This document shows, one piece after another, positions 53,353 through 62,700 of a DNA stretch of 64,000 nt. The stretch is from the NCBI GenBank assembly GCA_963837345.1, contig CAWIMX010000001.1:558001-622000 (forward strand). Reading direction: 5' to 3'. Under the pieces are notes generated by a model, which had not been told where the DNA came from, ran no database searches, and saw only the letters and a list, made by a program, of their open reading frames with translations. Source of the DNA: CAWIMX01 sp963837345. GTDB taxonomy: Bacteria > Acidobacteriota > Vicinamibacteria > Vicinamibacterales > CAVVIG01. A program made the translations under genes and the position numbers. Numbering within the stretch: the stretch's first letter is position 1; every line of letters starts with the position of its first letter.

Positions 53353-53411
53353 GGTCGGTGATCTCGACCCCTTCGGACGACACGCAGCCCCGCCCCGTGG
53401 CGGGGTTTTTT
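53304..53411 (+). promoter_or_regulatory. his attenuator: alternative hairpins with intrinsic terminator
   Basis: Three mutually exclusive structures are readable. (1) A 5-bp hairpin CGGCC (53304-53308)/GGCCG (53323-53327), overlapping the last His codon. (2) An antiterminator: 53321-53334 (GGGGCCGGGGTGCG) with 53383-53396, 13 pairs with two bulges. (3) A terminator: CCCCGCC (53388-53394), loop CCGT, GGCGGGG (53399-53405), then T6 (53406-53411). Structure 2 removes the whole left arm of 3. A ribosome stalled at His codons blocks 1 and frees strand 2, giving read-through; a ribosome reaching the stop codon covers strand 2 and permits termination. A separate GGGTCG/CGACCC hairpin (53352-53370) fits inside the antiterminator loop. 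Confidence 0.82.
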
Positions 53412-53435
53412 ATTGTCAGCGAACGGAACAAGACG

Positions 53436-53747
53436 ATGGATTTCACGAAACTCGACGGCCTGATTCCCGCGGTGATCCAGGATCACGAGACGTCCGAAGT
53501 ACTGATGGTCGGCTTCATGAACGAGCAGGCGCTCGCCGACACGAAGCGCACCGGTTTCGCCACCTTCTTCAGCCGCACACGCAACAAACTGTGGATGAAG
53601 GGTGAGACGTCCGGCAACAGGCTCGCCGTGGTGGAGGCGCTCATGGACTGCGACGAGGACACGGTCCTCCTCAAGGTGAAGCGCCTGGGCGACGGCAACG
53701 TGTGCCACACGGGTGAGCGCACGTGCTTCTATCGCACGTTGGACTGA
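53436..53747 (+). CDS. hisI: Phosphoribosyl-AMP cyclohydrolase
   Basis: 103 residues from ATG 53436, placed 24 nt after the terminator T-run. It catalyses ring opening of phosphoribosyl-AMP, the third step of histidine synthesis. Metal and active-site motifs are present: VLMVGFMNEQALADTKRTGF, WMKGETSGN, DCDEDTVLLKV and CHTGERTCFY (zinc Cys residues). The fused HisE pyrophosphatase domain of many bacteria is absent, and no hisE gene is in the window. The in-frame extension upstream to 53358 crosses the terminator and is not used. Confidence 0.93.
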   Translation: MDFTKLDGLIPAVIQDHETSEVLMVGFMNEQALADTKRTGFATFFSRTRNKLWMKGETSGNRLAVVEALMDCDEDTVLLKVKRLGDGNVCHTGERTCFYRTLD

Positions 53748-53786
53748 CGCGGACCCGCTGGTCCGCCCTGTGACGGGAACCGACCG

Positions 53787-54659
53787 ATGAAACTCAAGCT
53801 CGGGATACCGAAAGGCTCGCTTCAGGACGCCACGATCCAGCTCTTCGCGCGGGCGGGATTCAACGTCTTCGTCGGCTCGCGCTCCTACTATCCGACCATC
53901 GACGATCCGGAGATCGAGTGCATGCTCATTCGCGCGCAGGAAATGGCGCGCTACGTCTCCGACGGCGTGCTTGATGCGGGCCTGACCGGGCGCGACTGGG
54001 TGGCCGAGCACGAACTGGGGGACGGCCGCACGGGCGTCCTGAGCGCCATCGTCGATCTCGTCTATGCGAAACAGAGTTTCGGCAAGGTCCGCTGGGTGCT
54101 GGCGGCGCCGGAAGACTCGCCGATCCGCTCGGCGAAGGATCTCGAAAACCGGGTGATCGCCACCGAGCTCGTGCGCGTCACGAAGGACTACTTCGCCAGG
54201 CAGGGCATCGCGGTGAAGCGCGTCGAGTTCTCGTGGGGCGCGACCGAGGTGAAGCCGCCCGACCTCGCCGACGCCATCGTCGAGGTCACCGAAACCGGAT
54301 CGTCGCTGCGCGCCAACCGCCTGCGCATCCTCGACACGGTGATGGAATCGAACACCCAGCTCATCGCGAACGAGACGGCGCTGGCCGACGCCTGGAAGAC
54401 GACGAAGATCGACAACCTGGCGCTGCTGCTCAAGGCGGCGATCGAAGCGCAGGGCCGTGTGGGACTCATGCTGAACGTCCGGAAGGGCGATCTGGCCGCC
54501 GTCCTGGCGCTCCTGCCGGCGCTCCAGCGGCCGACCATCTCCAGCCTGAGCGACGAAGGCTGGTCGGCAGTGAACACGATCATCGAAGAGCGCATGGTGC
54601 GCGACTTGATCCCGAAGCTGAAGGCGAGCGGCGCGCAGGGGATCGTCGAGTACCCCTGA
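53787..54659 (+). CDS. hisG: ATP phosphoribosyltransferase, long form; 3' end probably frameshifted
   Basis: 290 residues as read. It catalyses the first, feedback-regulated step. The long form has a C-terminal regulatory ACT-like domain (about 215-290, RVGLMLNVRKGDLAAVLALL), so no HisZ partner is needed. Motifs: KLGIPKGSLQDATIQLFARA, GLTGRDWVAEH and the PRPP loop DAIVEVTETGSSLRANRL. The frame stops at EYP because TACCCCTGA contains four C; a fifth C at 54653-54656 would give EYPLNKIVL and a stop at 54676, the usual ending of this family (296 residues). So a 1-nt deletion in a homopolymer is likely. Gap to hisI is 39 nt. Confidence 0.93.
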   Translation: MKLKLGIPKGSLQDATIQLFARAGFNVFVGSRSYYPTIDDPEIECMLIRAQEMARYVSDGVLDAGLTGRDWVAEHELGDGRTGVLSAIVDLVYAKQSFGKVRWVLAAPEDSPIRSAKDLENRVIATELVRVTKDYFARQGIAVKRVEFSWGATEVKPPDLADAIVEVTETGSSLRANRLRILDTVMESNTQLIANETALADAWKTTKIDNLALLLKAAIEAQGRVGLMLNVRKGDLAAVLALLPALQRPTISSLSDEGWSAVNTIIEERMVRDLIPKLKASGAQGIVEYP

Positions 54660-54698
54660 ACAAGATCGTCCTGTAGGCCGCCGGGCGGCGGCACCGCG

Positions 54699-54715
54699 CG
54701 GAGGCGGGGCCTCCG
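54699..54715 (+). other. Intra-operon hairpin between hisG and hisD
   Basis: CGGAGGC-GGG-GCCTCCG, a perfect 7-bp stem with a 3-nt loop, in the 69-nt gap before hisD. It has no T-tract. It may tune message stability or expression of the genes behind it; no more can be said. Confidence 0.4.
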
Positions 54716-54728
54716 GCGCCAGAGAGAC

Positions 54729-55991
<1,263 letters not shown>

Positions 55992-56011
55992 GAGGCGGGG
56001 CATCAGCGCCA

Positions 56012-57052
56012 ATGGCCACCATGCGCAAATACCAGAAACCGGAAGAGCTCTACAGCGGCCTGCGCCTGCATCAGAACGAGCACACCGGCGGGTGCTCGCC
56101 GCGCGTGATCGAAGCCCTGGCGGCGCTCCGCCCCGACGAGGTGAGCTTCTATCCGCCCTACGCCGCCGCCATCGAGGCCGTCGCGGCGCACCTGGGCGTC
56201 GACGGCGACCGCCTGGCCCTCGTCAACGGTCTCGACGAAGGCATCATGGCGACGGCCGTCGCGTACCTGCGCGAGCGCGCCGACGGACTCGTGCCCGAGG
56301 CGATCGTGCCCGAACCGGCCTTCGAGATCTTTCGCGTCGATACCGAGCTCGTCGGCGGGCGGTTCGTGGGCGTCCCGCCGCGGGAAGACTTTTCGTTCCC
56401 GCTCGACGCCGTGCTCGCGGCGATCACGCCGCGCACGCGGGTCGTCTTCCTGACGAATCCGAACAACCCGACGGGCGCGGTCATGGCCGTCGACGACATC
56501 CGCGTGGTGGCGCGACGGGTGCCGAGCCTCGCCGTGGTGTTCGTGGACGAGGCGTACGCCGACTTCTCCGGCACCACGTTTCTGCCCGCGCTCGCCGACC
56601 ACCCGAACGTCATCGTCGGCCGCACGTTTTCGAAAGCGTTCGGGCTGGCGGGGCTTCGCATCGGCTGCCTGGTTGGCGCCCAGGAGGTCCTGGATCCGGT
56701 GCGCCTCGCGGTTCCCGTGTACAGCGTGAACGTCGCCGCAACGGTCGCCGTGCAGGCCGCGATCCAGGATCGCGGCCACCTGGCGGGCTATCTGCGGGAA
56801 GTCGAGGCCTCGAAGGCGCTGCTCTACGCCGCGTGCGAGCGCCTGGGCCTGCAGTACTGGAAGAGCGCTGCGAACTTCGTGCTGGTGTCGATCGGCGATC
56901 GCGCCGGGGCGTTCGTGCACGGTGCCGCGGCGCGCGGCATCTATGTCCGGGACCGGTCGTCGGAACCCGGATGCCGGGGCGCGGTCCGCATCGGTGCGGG
57001 CATCGTCGAGCACACGAAGCGGTGCATCGACGTGATGAGGGAGCTGTTGTGA
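56012..57052 (+). CDS. hisC: Histidinol-phosphate aminotransferase
   Basis: 346 residues from ATG 56012 (GTG 55988 and ATG 56021 are alternatives). A fold-type I PLP enzyme converting imidazole acetol phosphate to histidinol phosphate. Motifs: LHQNEHTGGCSPRVIEALAA, VFLTNPNNPTGAV, VVFVDEAYADFSG, RTFSKAFGLAGLRIGCLVG (PLP lysine), and RDRSSEPGCRGAVRIGAGI (Arg for the substrate phosphate). Its TGA overlaps the GTG of hisB, implying coupling. Confidence 0.93.
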   Translation: MATMRKYQKPEELYSGLRLHQNEHTGGCSPRVIEALAALRPDEVSFYPPYAAAIEAVAAHLGVDGDRLALVNGLDEGIMATAVAYLRERADGLVPEAIVPEPAFEIFRVDTELVGGRFVGVPPREDFSFPLDAVLAAITPRTRVVFLTNPNNPTGAVMAVDDIRVVARRVPSLAVVFVDEAYADFSGTTFLPALADHPNVIVGRTFSKAFGLAGLRIGCLVGAQEVLDPVRLAVPVYSVNVAATVAVQAAIQDRGHLAGYLREVEASKALLYAACERLGLQYWKSAANFVLVSIGDRAGAFVHGAAARGIYVRDRSSEPGCRGAVRIGAGIVEHTKRCIDVMRELL

Positions 57053-57639
57053 GGCGCGGCATCGTCGATCGCCAGACCACCGAGACGCGGATTGCGCTGT
57101 CGATCGCGATCGACGGCCGGGGCACGTATCGCGTGCGAACCGGGATCCGCTTCCTCGATCACATGATGGAGCTCTTCGCACGCCACGGCGGCTTCGACCT
57201 GAAGCTCGCCGCCGACGGCGACCTCGACGTGGATCAGCACCACACGGTCGAAGACCTGGGCATCGCCCTCGGCGAGGCAGTGGCGCTCGCGCTCGGATCG
57301 AAACGCGGCATCAACCGCGCCGGCTATTTTCTCATGCCGATGGACGAGACGCTGGCACTCGCCGCCGTCGATCTCAGCGGGCGGCCGCACGCCGTCGTGG
57401 ACCTGAAGAAGGTGAAGGCGCGGCGCGTGGGCGATCTCGAGACCGATCTCGTCCACGACTTCTTCGACGGCTTCGCCGTGGGGGCGCGCGCCAACGTACA
57501 CGTCAAAGTGCTCTACGGCCGCTCCAGCCACCACCAGATCGAGGCGGTCTTCAAGGCCTTCGCCCGTGCCCTGCGCGTCGCCTGCGCGAAGGACACACGC
57601 CTCGCGCGCATGCTGCCCAGCACGAAGGGCATGCTGTAG
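57049..57639 (+). CDS. hisB: Imidazoleglycerol-phosphate dehydratase
   Basis: 196 residues from GTG 57049 (GTGA overlap with the hisC stop). Manganese-dependent dehydratase; monofunctional, without the HisN phosphatase domain of enteric HisB. Metal-site motifs: FLDHMMELFARHGGFDLKL, DVDQHHTVEDLGIALGEA, DLETDLVHDFFDGFA and YGRSSHHQIEAVFKAFARAL. Histidinol-phosphate phosphatase must therefore be encoded elsewhere. Confidence 0.94.
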   Translation: MRRGIVDRQTTETRIALSIAIDGRGTYRVRTGIRFLDHMMELFARHGGFDLKLAADGDLDVDQHHTVEDLGIALGEAVALALGSKRGINRAGYFLMPMDETLALAAVDLSGRPHAVVDLKKVKARRVGDLETDLVHDFFDGFAVGARANVHVKVLYGRSSHHQIEAVFKAFARALRVACAKDTRLARMLPSTKGML

Positions 57640-57662
57640 GGAACGGGATCAGGGATTAGGGC

Positions 57663-58280
57663 GTGCGAATCGCACTCATCGACTACCGGGCCGGCAATCT
57701 GACGTCGGTGAAGAAGGCCTTCGCCGCGATCGGGGCGCCCGTCGTGGTGCCCGAAACGCCGCAGGACCTCGCGACGGCCGATGCGATCGTCGTGCCTGGC
57801 GTCGGACATTTCGGCGCGACGCGCGCGCTCACGCCGGACTGGGTGGCGGCCATCCGCGCGAACGCCGCCGAGGGACGCCCCCTGCTCGGCATCTGTCTGG
57901 GCCTGCAATGGCTGTTCGACGGCAGCGACGAGGATGCCCAGAGTCCCGGCCTGGGCGCGCTCGAAGGCCGCTGCTTCCGCCTGGCGGGACGCGACGCCGC
58001 CGGCGGGCGGCCGGCGCTGAAAGTGCCGCACGTCGGCTGGAACGCCTTGACGATCGTCCGCTCCGACACGATTCTCGCCGGCGTGCCCGACGGCTCGCAG
58101 GTGTACTTCACGCACAGCTTCGTCGCGCCGGTCACGTCCGATACCGTGGCGACGACCGGGCACGGCGAGGCCTTCGCCTCGGTGGTGCAACGCCGCGCGA
58201 TTGCCGGCGTCCAGTTCCATCCGGAGAAATCCGGCGAGGTCGGCCTGCAGATTCTCAGGAACTTCGTCCGATCATGTTGA
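57663..58280 (+). CDS. hisH: Imidazole glycerol phosphate synthase, glutaminase subunit
   Basis: 205 residues from GTG 57663. A class I glutamine amidotransferase that supplies ammonia to HisF. The catalytic triad is visible: LLGICLGLQWLF with Cys78, and GVQFHPEKSGEVG with His and Glu. Start IALIDYRAGNLTSVKKAF is typical. Its TGA overlaps the hisF ATG (58274). Confidence 0.94.
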   Translation: MRIALIDYRAGNLTSVKKAFAAIGAPVVVPETPQDLATADAIVVPGVGHFGATRALTPDWVAAIRANAAEGRPLLGICLGLQWLFDGSDEDAQSPGLGALEGRCFRLAGRDAAGGRPALKVPHVGWNALTIVRSDTILAGVPDGSQVYFTHSFVAPVTSDTVATTGHGEAFASVVQRRAIAGVQFHPEKSGEVGLQILRNFVRSC

Positions 58281-59029
58281 GCAAGCGCATCATCGCGTGC
58301 CTCGACGTGCGCGACGGCCAGGTCGTCAAGGGCATCAACTTCGAGGGCCTGCGGTCGGCCGGGGACCCGGCCGAGCTGGCGCGCCGCTACAACGCCGAAG
58401 GCGTCGACGAGCTCGTGATCCTCGACATCACCGCCACGCTCGAGCGGCGGCGCGCGTTGGCCGACACGATCCGCGCCGTCGCCCGCGAGCTCTTCATTCC
58501 CCTCGCGGTCGGCGGCGGCATTCGCACCGAAGCCGACGCGGAAGCGGCGGTCGAAGCCGGCGCCGACAAGGTGAGCCTCAACACCGCCGCGCTCGCGCGT
58601 CCCGATCTGGTCACCACGCTCGCGAAACGCTACGGCAGCCAGGCCGTGCTCGTGGCGATCGACGCGAAGCAGGCGGGCGGCGGGTTCGCCGTGTTCGCCC
58701 GCAGCGGCCGGACCCCCGCCAATCGCGATGCCGTCGAGTGGGCGCGCGAAGCGGAGTCGCGCGGTGCCGGCGAGATTCTGCTCACCTCGATCGATCGCGA
58801 CGGCACCAGGATCGGCTTCGACTGCGCGATGACCGCCGCCGTCTCCACCGCGGTCTCCATTCCCGTCATCGCCTCGGGGGGTGCCGGCCGGCTCGACGAC
58901 TTCGTTGACGTCTTCACGAGCGGCTGCGCCGACGCCGCGCTGGCCGCGTCGATCTTCCATTACGCCGAAACCAGCGTGCACGCGCTGAAGACGCACCTGC
59001 GACGGCACGGTCTCCCGGTGCGTCTGTGA
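58274..59029 (+). CDS. hisF: Imidazole glycerol phosphate synthase, cyclase subunit
   Basis: 251 residues, a (beta/alpha)8 barrel. Start MLSKRIIACLDVRDGQVVKG with catalytic Asp, VDELVILDITATLERR, IPLAVGGGIRTEADAEAAVE (phosphate loop), VLVAIDAKQAGGGFAVF (second catalytic Asp) and IPVIASGGAGRLDDFVD. It joins PRFAR with HisH-derived ammonia to give IGP and AICAR. Overlap with hisH by 7 nt supports stoichiometric synthesis of the complex. Confidence 0.95.
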   Translation: MLSKRIIACLDVRDGQVVKGINFEGLRSAGDPAELARRYNAEGVDELVILDITATLERRRALADTIRAVARELFIPLAVGGGIRTEADAEAAVEAGADKVSLNTAALARPDLVTTLAKRYGSQAVLVAIDAKQAGGGFAVFARSGRTPANRDAVEWAREAESRGAGEILLTSIDRDGTRIGFDCAMTAAVSTAVSIPVIASGGAGRLDDFVDVFTSGCADAALAASIFHYAETSVHALKTHLRRHGLPVRL

Positions 59030-59084
59030 GGGCGGAACGGAACCAGCCACGAAGGCACCAACCCACCCGGCATCTTGATCGCCG

Positions 59085-59762
59085 ATGCTGATCCCCGCCA
59101 TCGATCTCAAGGACGGCGCCGTCGTTCAGCTCGTGCAGGGCGAGCGTCTCGCGATCAGGCACGACGATGTGTTCGCCTGGGTGCGGCGCTTCGAGCGGTT
59201 TCCGAAAGTCCAGGTGATCGACCTCGACGCGGCCATGGGGTCGGGCGACAACCTGACGCTCGTGCGACAGATCGCCGGCGCCCTCGCCTGCCGCGTCGGC
59301 GGCGGCATCCGCACCGTCGCGCGCGCGCGCGACATCCTGGCGGCCGGCGCGCAGCAGGTGATCGTGGGCTCGTCGCTCTTCCGCGATGGCGCCGTGAACC
59401 TCCCGTTCGCCGAAGAGCTCGCGAACGCCGTCGGCGCCGAGCGCGTGATCGCCGCGGTCGACAGCCGTGGCGGCCACGTCGTCGTGCACGGCTGGACAAC
59501 AGCCGTGCCGCTCACGGCGGTCGAGGCCGTGCGGACGCTCGAGCCCTACTGCCATGAGTTTCTTTATACGCACGTGGACGCCGAAGGACTGATGCAGGGC
59601 ACGGATCTTCAGGCCATTTTCGCCGTGCGCCGGGCGACGACGCGGCGGTTGACGGCGGCCGGCGGCATCACCACCCGCGAGGAGATCGACGCGCTCGAGG
59701 CCGAGGGGGTCGATGCGGTCGTCGGCATGGCGGTCTATACGGGGCGCTTAGACCTGGCCTAG
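59085..59762 (+). CDS. hisA: ProFAR isomerase (HisA)
   Basis: 225 residues, a (beta/alpha)8 isomerase making PRFAR. Motifs: MLIPAIDLKDGAVVQLVQGE (catalytic Asp), KVQVIDLDAAMGSGDNL, CRVGGGIRTVARARDILAAG, VIAAVDSRGGHVVVHGW (second Asp), TAAGGITTREEIDALEAEGV. Close to HisF in fold, as expected from their shared ancestry. Its last 15 nt contain the -35 hexamer of the next gene's promoter. Confidence 0.94.
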   Translation: MLIPAIDLKDGAVVQLVQGERLAIRHDDVFAWVRRFERFPKVQVIDLDAAMGSGDNLTLVRQIAGALACRVGGGIRTVARARDILAAGAQQVIVGSSLFRDGAVNLPFAEELANAVGAERVIAAVDSRGGHVVVHGWTTAVPLTAVEAVRTLEPYCHEFLYTHVDAEGLMQGTDLQAIFAVRRATTRRLTAAGGITTREEIDALEAEGVDAVVGMAVYTGRLDLA

Positions 59763-59775
59763 GGCTTGCTACAAT
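59748..59775 (+). promoter_or_regulatory. Promoter of the GH-GT2-NHL gene, probably leaderless
   Basis: TTAGAC (59748-59753), 16-nt spacer, TACAAT (59770-59775). Start codon TTG 59782 is 6 nt after the -10. The -35 sits inside the end of hisA, so this gene can be transcribed apart from the his operon. Confidence 0.55.
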
Positions 59776-59781
59776 GGAAGG

Positions 59782-62700
59782 TTGATTCCGCTTCTTGCGG
59801 CGCCCACTGTGATAACGACGCGGCCACGCCCCCAGGACGACCGTCTTTCACCGGCCTCACCCGAGCCTCGTCCCCTGGCTCGCATTCAGGCCGACGGGAA
59901 GTTTTTGCGCGCCGGCAGTCAGAGGTTTCTCGTCCGTGGCGTCACGTATGGCACGTTCGCGCCCGACGAGGAGGGCCAGCAGTTCCCGTGCGCGGCTCAG
60001 GTGGCCGCCGACTTCCGCATGATGCGAAAGCTCGGCATCAACACCATCCGCACCTACACGGCGCCGCGCAGGGAGCTGCTCGATCAGGCGGTCGATCACG
60101 GCCTGCGCGTTCTCGTCGGTCTTCCGTGGCCCGAGCACGTGGCGTTTCTGGACGATCGGAAGCTGCAGGCCCGCATTCGCCGCGATCTGCACGATACCGT
60201 CGACGCGCTCGGCGACCACCCGGCGGTGCTGGCCTTTGCCGTGGGCAACGAGATCCCGCCGGGTGTCGTGCGGTGGCACGGCCGCGTGCGCATCGAACGG
60301 TTTCTCTACAACCTGTACCGCGAGCTCAAAGCCGCGTCGCCCGAGAGCCTGTTCACGTACGTCAACTTTCCGCCGACCGAATACCTGGACCTGCCGTTCT
60401 TCGACATCTGCGCCTTCAACCTGTACCTGCACGAGGGTCAGGCGCTCGACGGGTATCTCGCGCGCCTGCAGAACGTCGCGGGCCACCGCCCGCTGCTGCT
60501 CGCCGAAGCGGGCGCCGACAGCATCCGGGAAGGCGTCGAGGGGCAGGCGCGCATCACGTCGATGCACGTCCAGCGCGCGTTCGAGGCCGGTGCGGCGGGG
60601 GCGATCGCCTTCGCGTGGACCGACGAATGGTGGCGCGGCGGCTATCCGGTGAGCGACTGGGCATTCGGCCTGGTCACGCGGGATCGCGAGTTGAAGCCGG
60701 CGGCGCTCGCCGTGGCCGACGCCTTCGATCAGGCGCCCTTCGCCGACGAGGCCCGGCGCGCCTGGCCGCGCGTGTCGGTGGTCGTGTGCGCGTACAACGC
60801 GGCGGACACGCTCGAGGATTGCCTGACCTCGCTCGAGCGCCAGACGTATCCCGACTACGAGATCGTCCTCGTGAACGACGGCTCGCGCGACGGCACGAGC
60901 GTGTTGGGCCACCGTCATCCTCGCGTTCGCGTGATCGACCTGCCGAACGGCGGCCTGAGCGCCGCGCGCAACGCGGGCCTGGCCGAGGCCACGGGCGAGA
61001 TCGTGGCCTATACGGATGCCGACGTGCGCGCCGACCCCGACTGGCTGACGTTCCTGGTGCAGCCGTTCCTCACGTCGGACGTGATGGCCGCCGGCGGCCC
61101 GAACGTCGTGCCGTCCGACGATCCGCCGATGGCGCAGTGCATCGCGCGCGCGCCGGGCGGCCCCACGCACGTGCTGATCGACGATCGCATCGCCGAGCAC
61201 GTCCCGGGCTGCAACATGGCCTTCCGCCGCGACGCACTACTCGCCATCGGGGGGTTCAATCCGGTCTACCTCCGCGCGGGCGACGACGTGGACGTGTGCT
61301 GGCGCCTGCAGTCGCAGGGTTGGCGCATCGGCTTCGCGCCCTCGGCGCTCGTCTGGCACCATCACCGATCCTCGGCGCGCGCGTACTGGCGCCAGCAGGT
61401 GGGATACGGCGAAGGTGAAACCTGGCTGATGGCGCATCACCCCGAGAAGTTTCTCGACGGCCACATGCTGTGGCACGGGCGGATCTACAGTCCGCTGCCC
61501 TTCGTGCGGTCGCTCTGGGGCACACGGATCAACGCGGGCGTCTGGGGCACGGCGCCTTTCCCGTCCATCTACCGCACCGACGTGCACCCCTTTGCGTTCA
61601 TGCCGCACTCGATCCGCTGGCAGGTGGTGTCGACGCTGCTCACGCTGGCGGGCGCGCTGGTCACGCTCACCGGCGATCACGGCTGGGCCGCGACGCTCCT
61701 GCTCGGCACGGGCCTCGTCGGGCTCGCCATGACGGTGGCGAAGAATCTCGCCTACGCGATGCGGTCCGACATCGACTCGCTGCTGAGCCCCGGCGAACGG
61801 GCGCGGCCCGCCTGGCGACGCGCCCTCACCATCGGCTGGTACCGCGCCACCGTCGCGTACCTGCATTTCATCCAGCCATTCGCGCGTGTCGCCGGGCGGA
61901 TTCGCGGCGCCCTCTCGCCGCCCATCCTGTTCACGCCGCCGGCGCAGACGAGCCGCGGCCCGACGCCGACGCCGCGCGAGGCGGCGCGTGCCCTGCTGCT
62001 GCTGTCGGGCAGCGTCGCCGAGGATCGCTTCTGGAGCGAAACCTGGACCTCGGCCGAACGATCGCTCTCGCGCCTCACCGACTGGCTCCGGCGGTCGCGC
62101 GCCGTCCACACCATCGACGTGGACGAAGGCTGGTCGCACGACCGTGACGTCAGCGTCGCCGTCGGCCGCTGGGGCTGGCTCGACATCCGCGCGATGACGG
62201 AAGACCACGGTTCGGGCCGTACGCTGCTGCGCGTCGGCACGCACTTGCGTCCGACCACGTTCGGCACGCTCGCCGCCATCATGCTCGGCTGCGGCCTGCT
62301 CTGCGGCGCGCTCTTCGGCGTCGCCCTCCGCTGGCCCGCCGTCGGCGCGAGCACCGCCGCGCTGGCCGTGATCGCGATCGCCTTCGCGGCCTGGCGGACA
62401 GCGCAGGTCACCGCCATCGTGCGGCGCGCGATCGAGCGGGTCGCCGCCGATCAGCACATGCTGCGGATCGGGTCCGGCCCCGTGCGCGGGCCCCTGCTCG
62501 CGCCGGCGCTCGTCCGCACCTACGGCCTGCGGAGCGCCATGATCTTTGTCGTCGCCATCGTCGCCATCGGCTCGGGCACGCTGATGCTGCGCGAAGCCGC
62601 GGCGGCCGCGGTCATCGGCCAGCAGCGGGGCTTCGCCGGCGACAACGGCCCGGCGATCCAGGCATGGCTCGATTCGCCCGGCGGCATCGCGATCGCCCCG

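Noticed and set aside
53388..53411. Terminator as the end of an upstream plus-strand gene
   Set aside because: The only plus-strand frame before it is the leader peptide; the upstream M6 gene is on the minus strand, so the terminator fits an attenuator.
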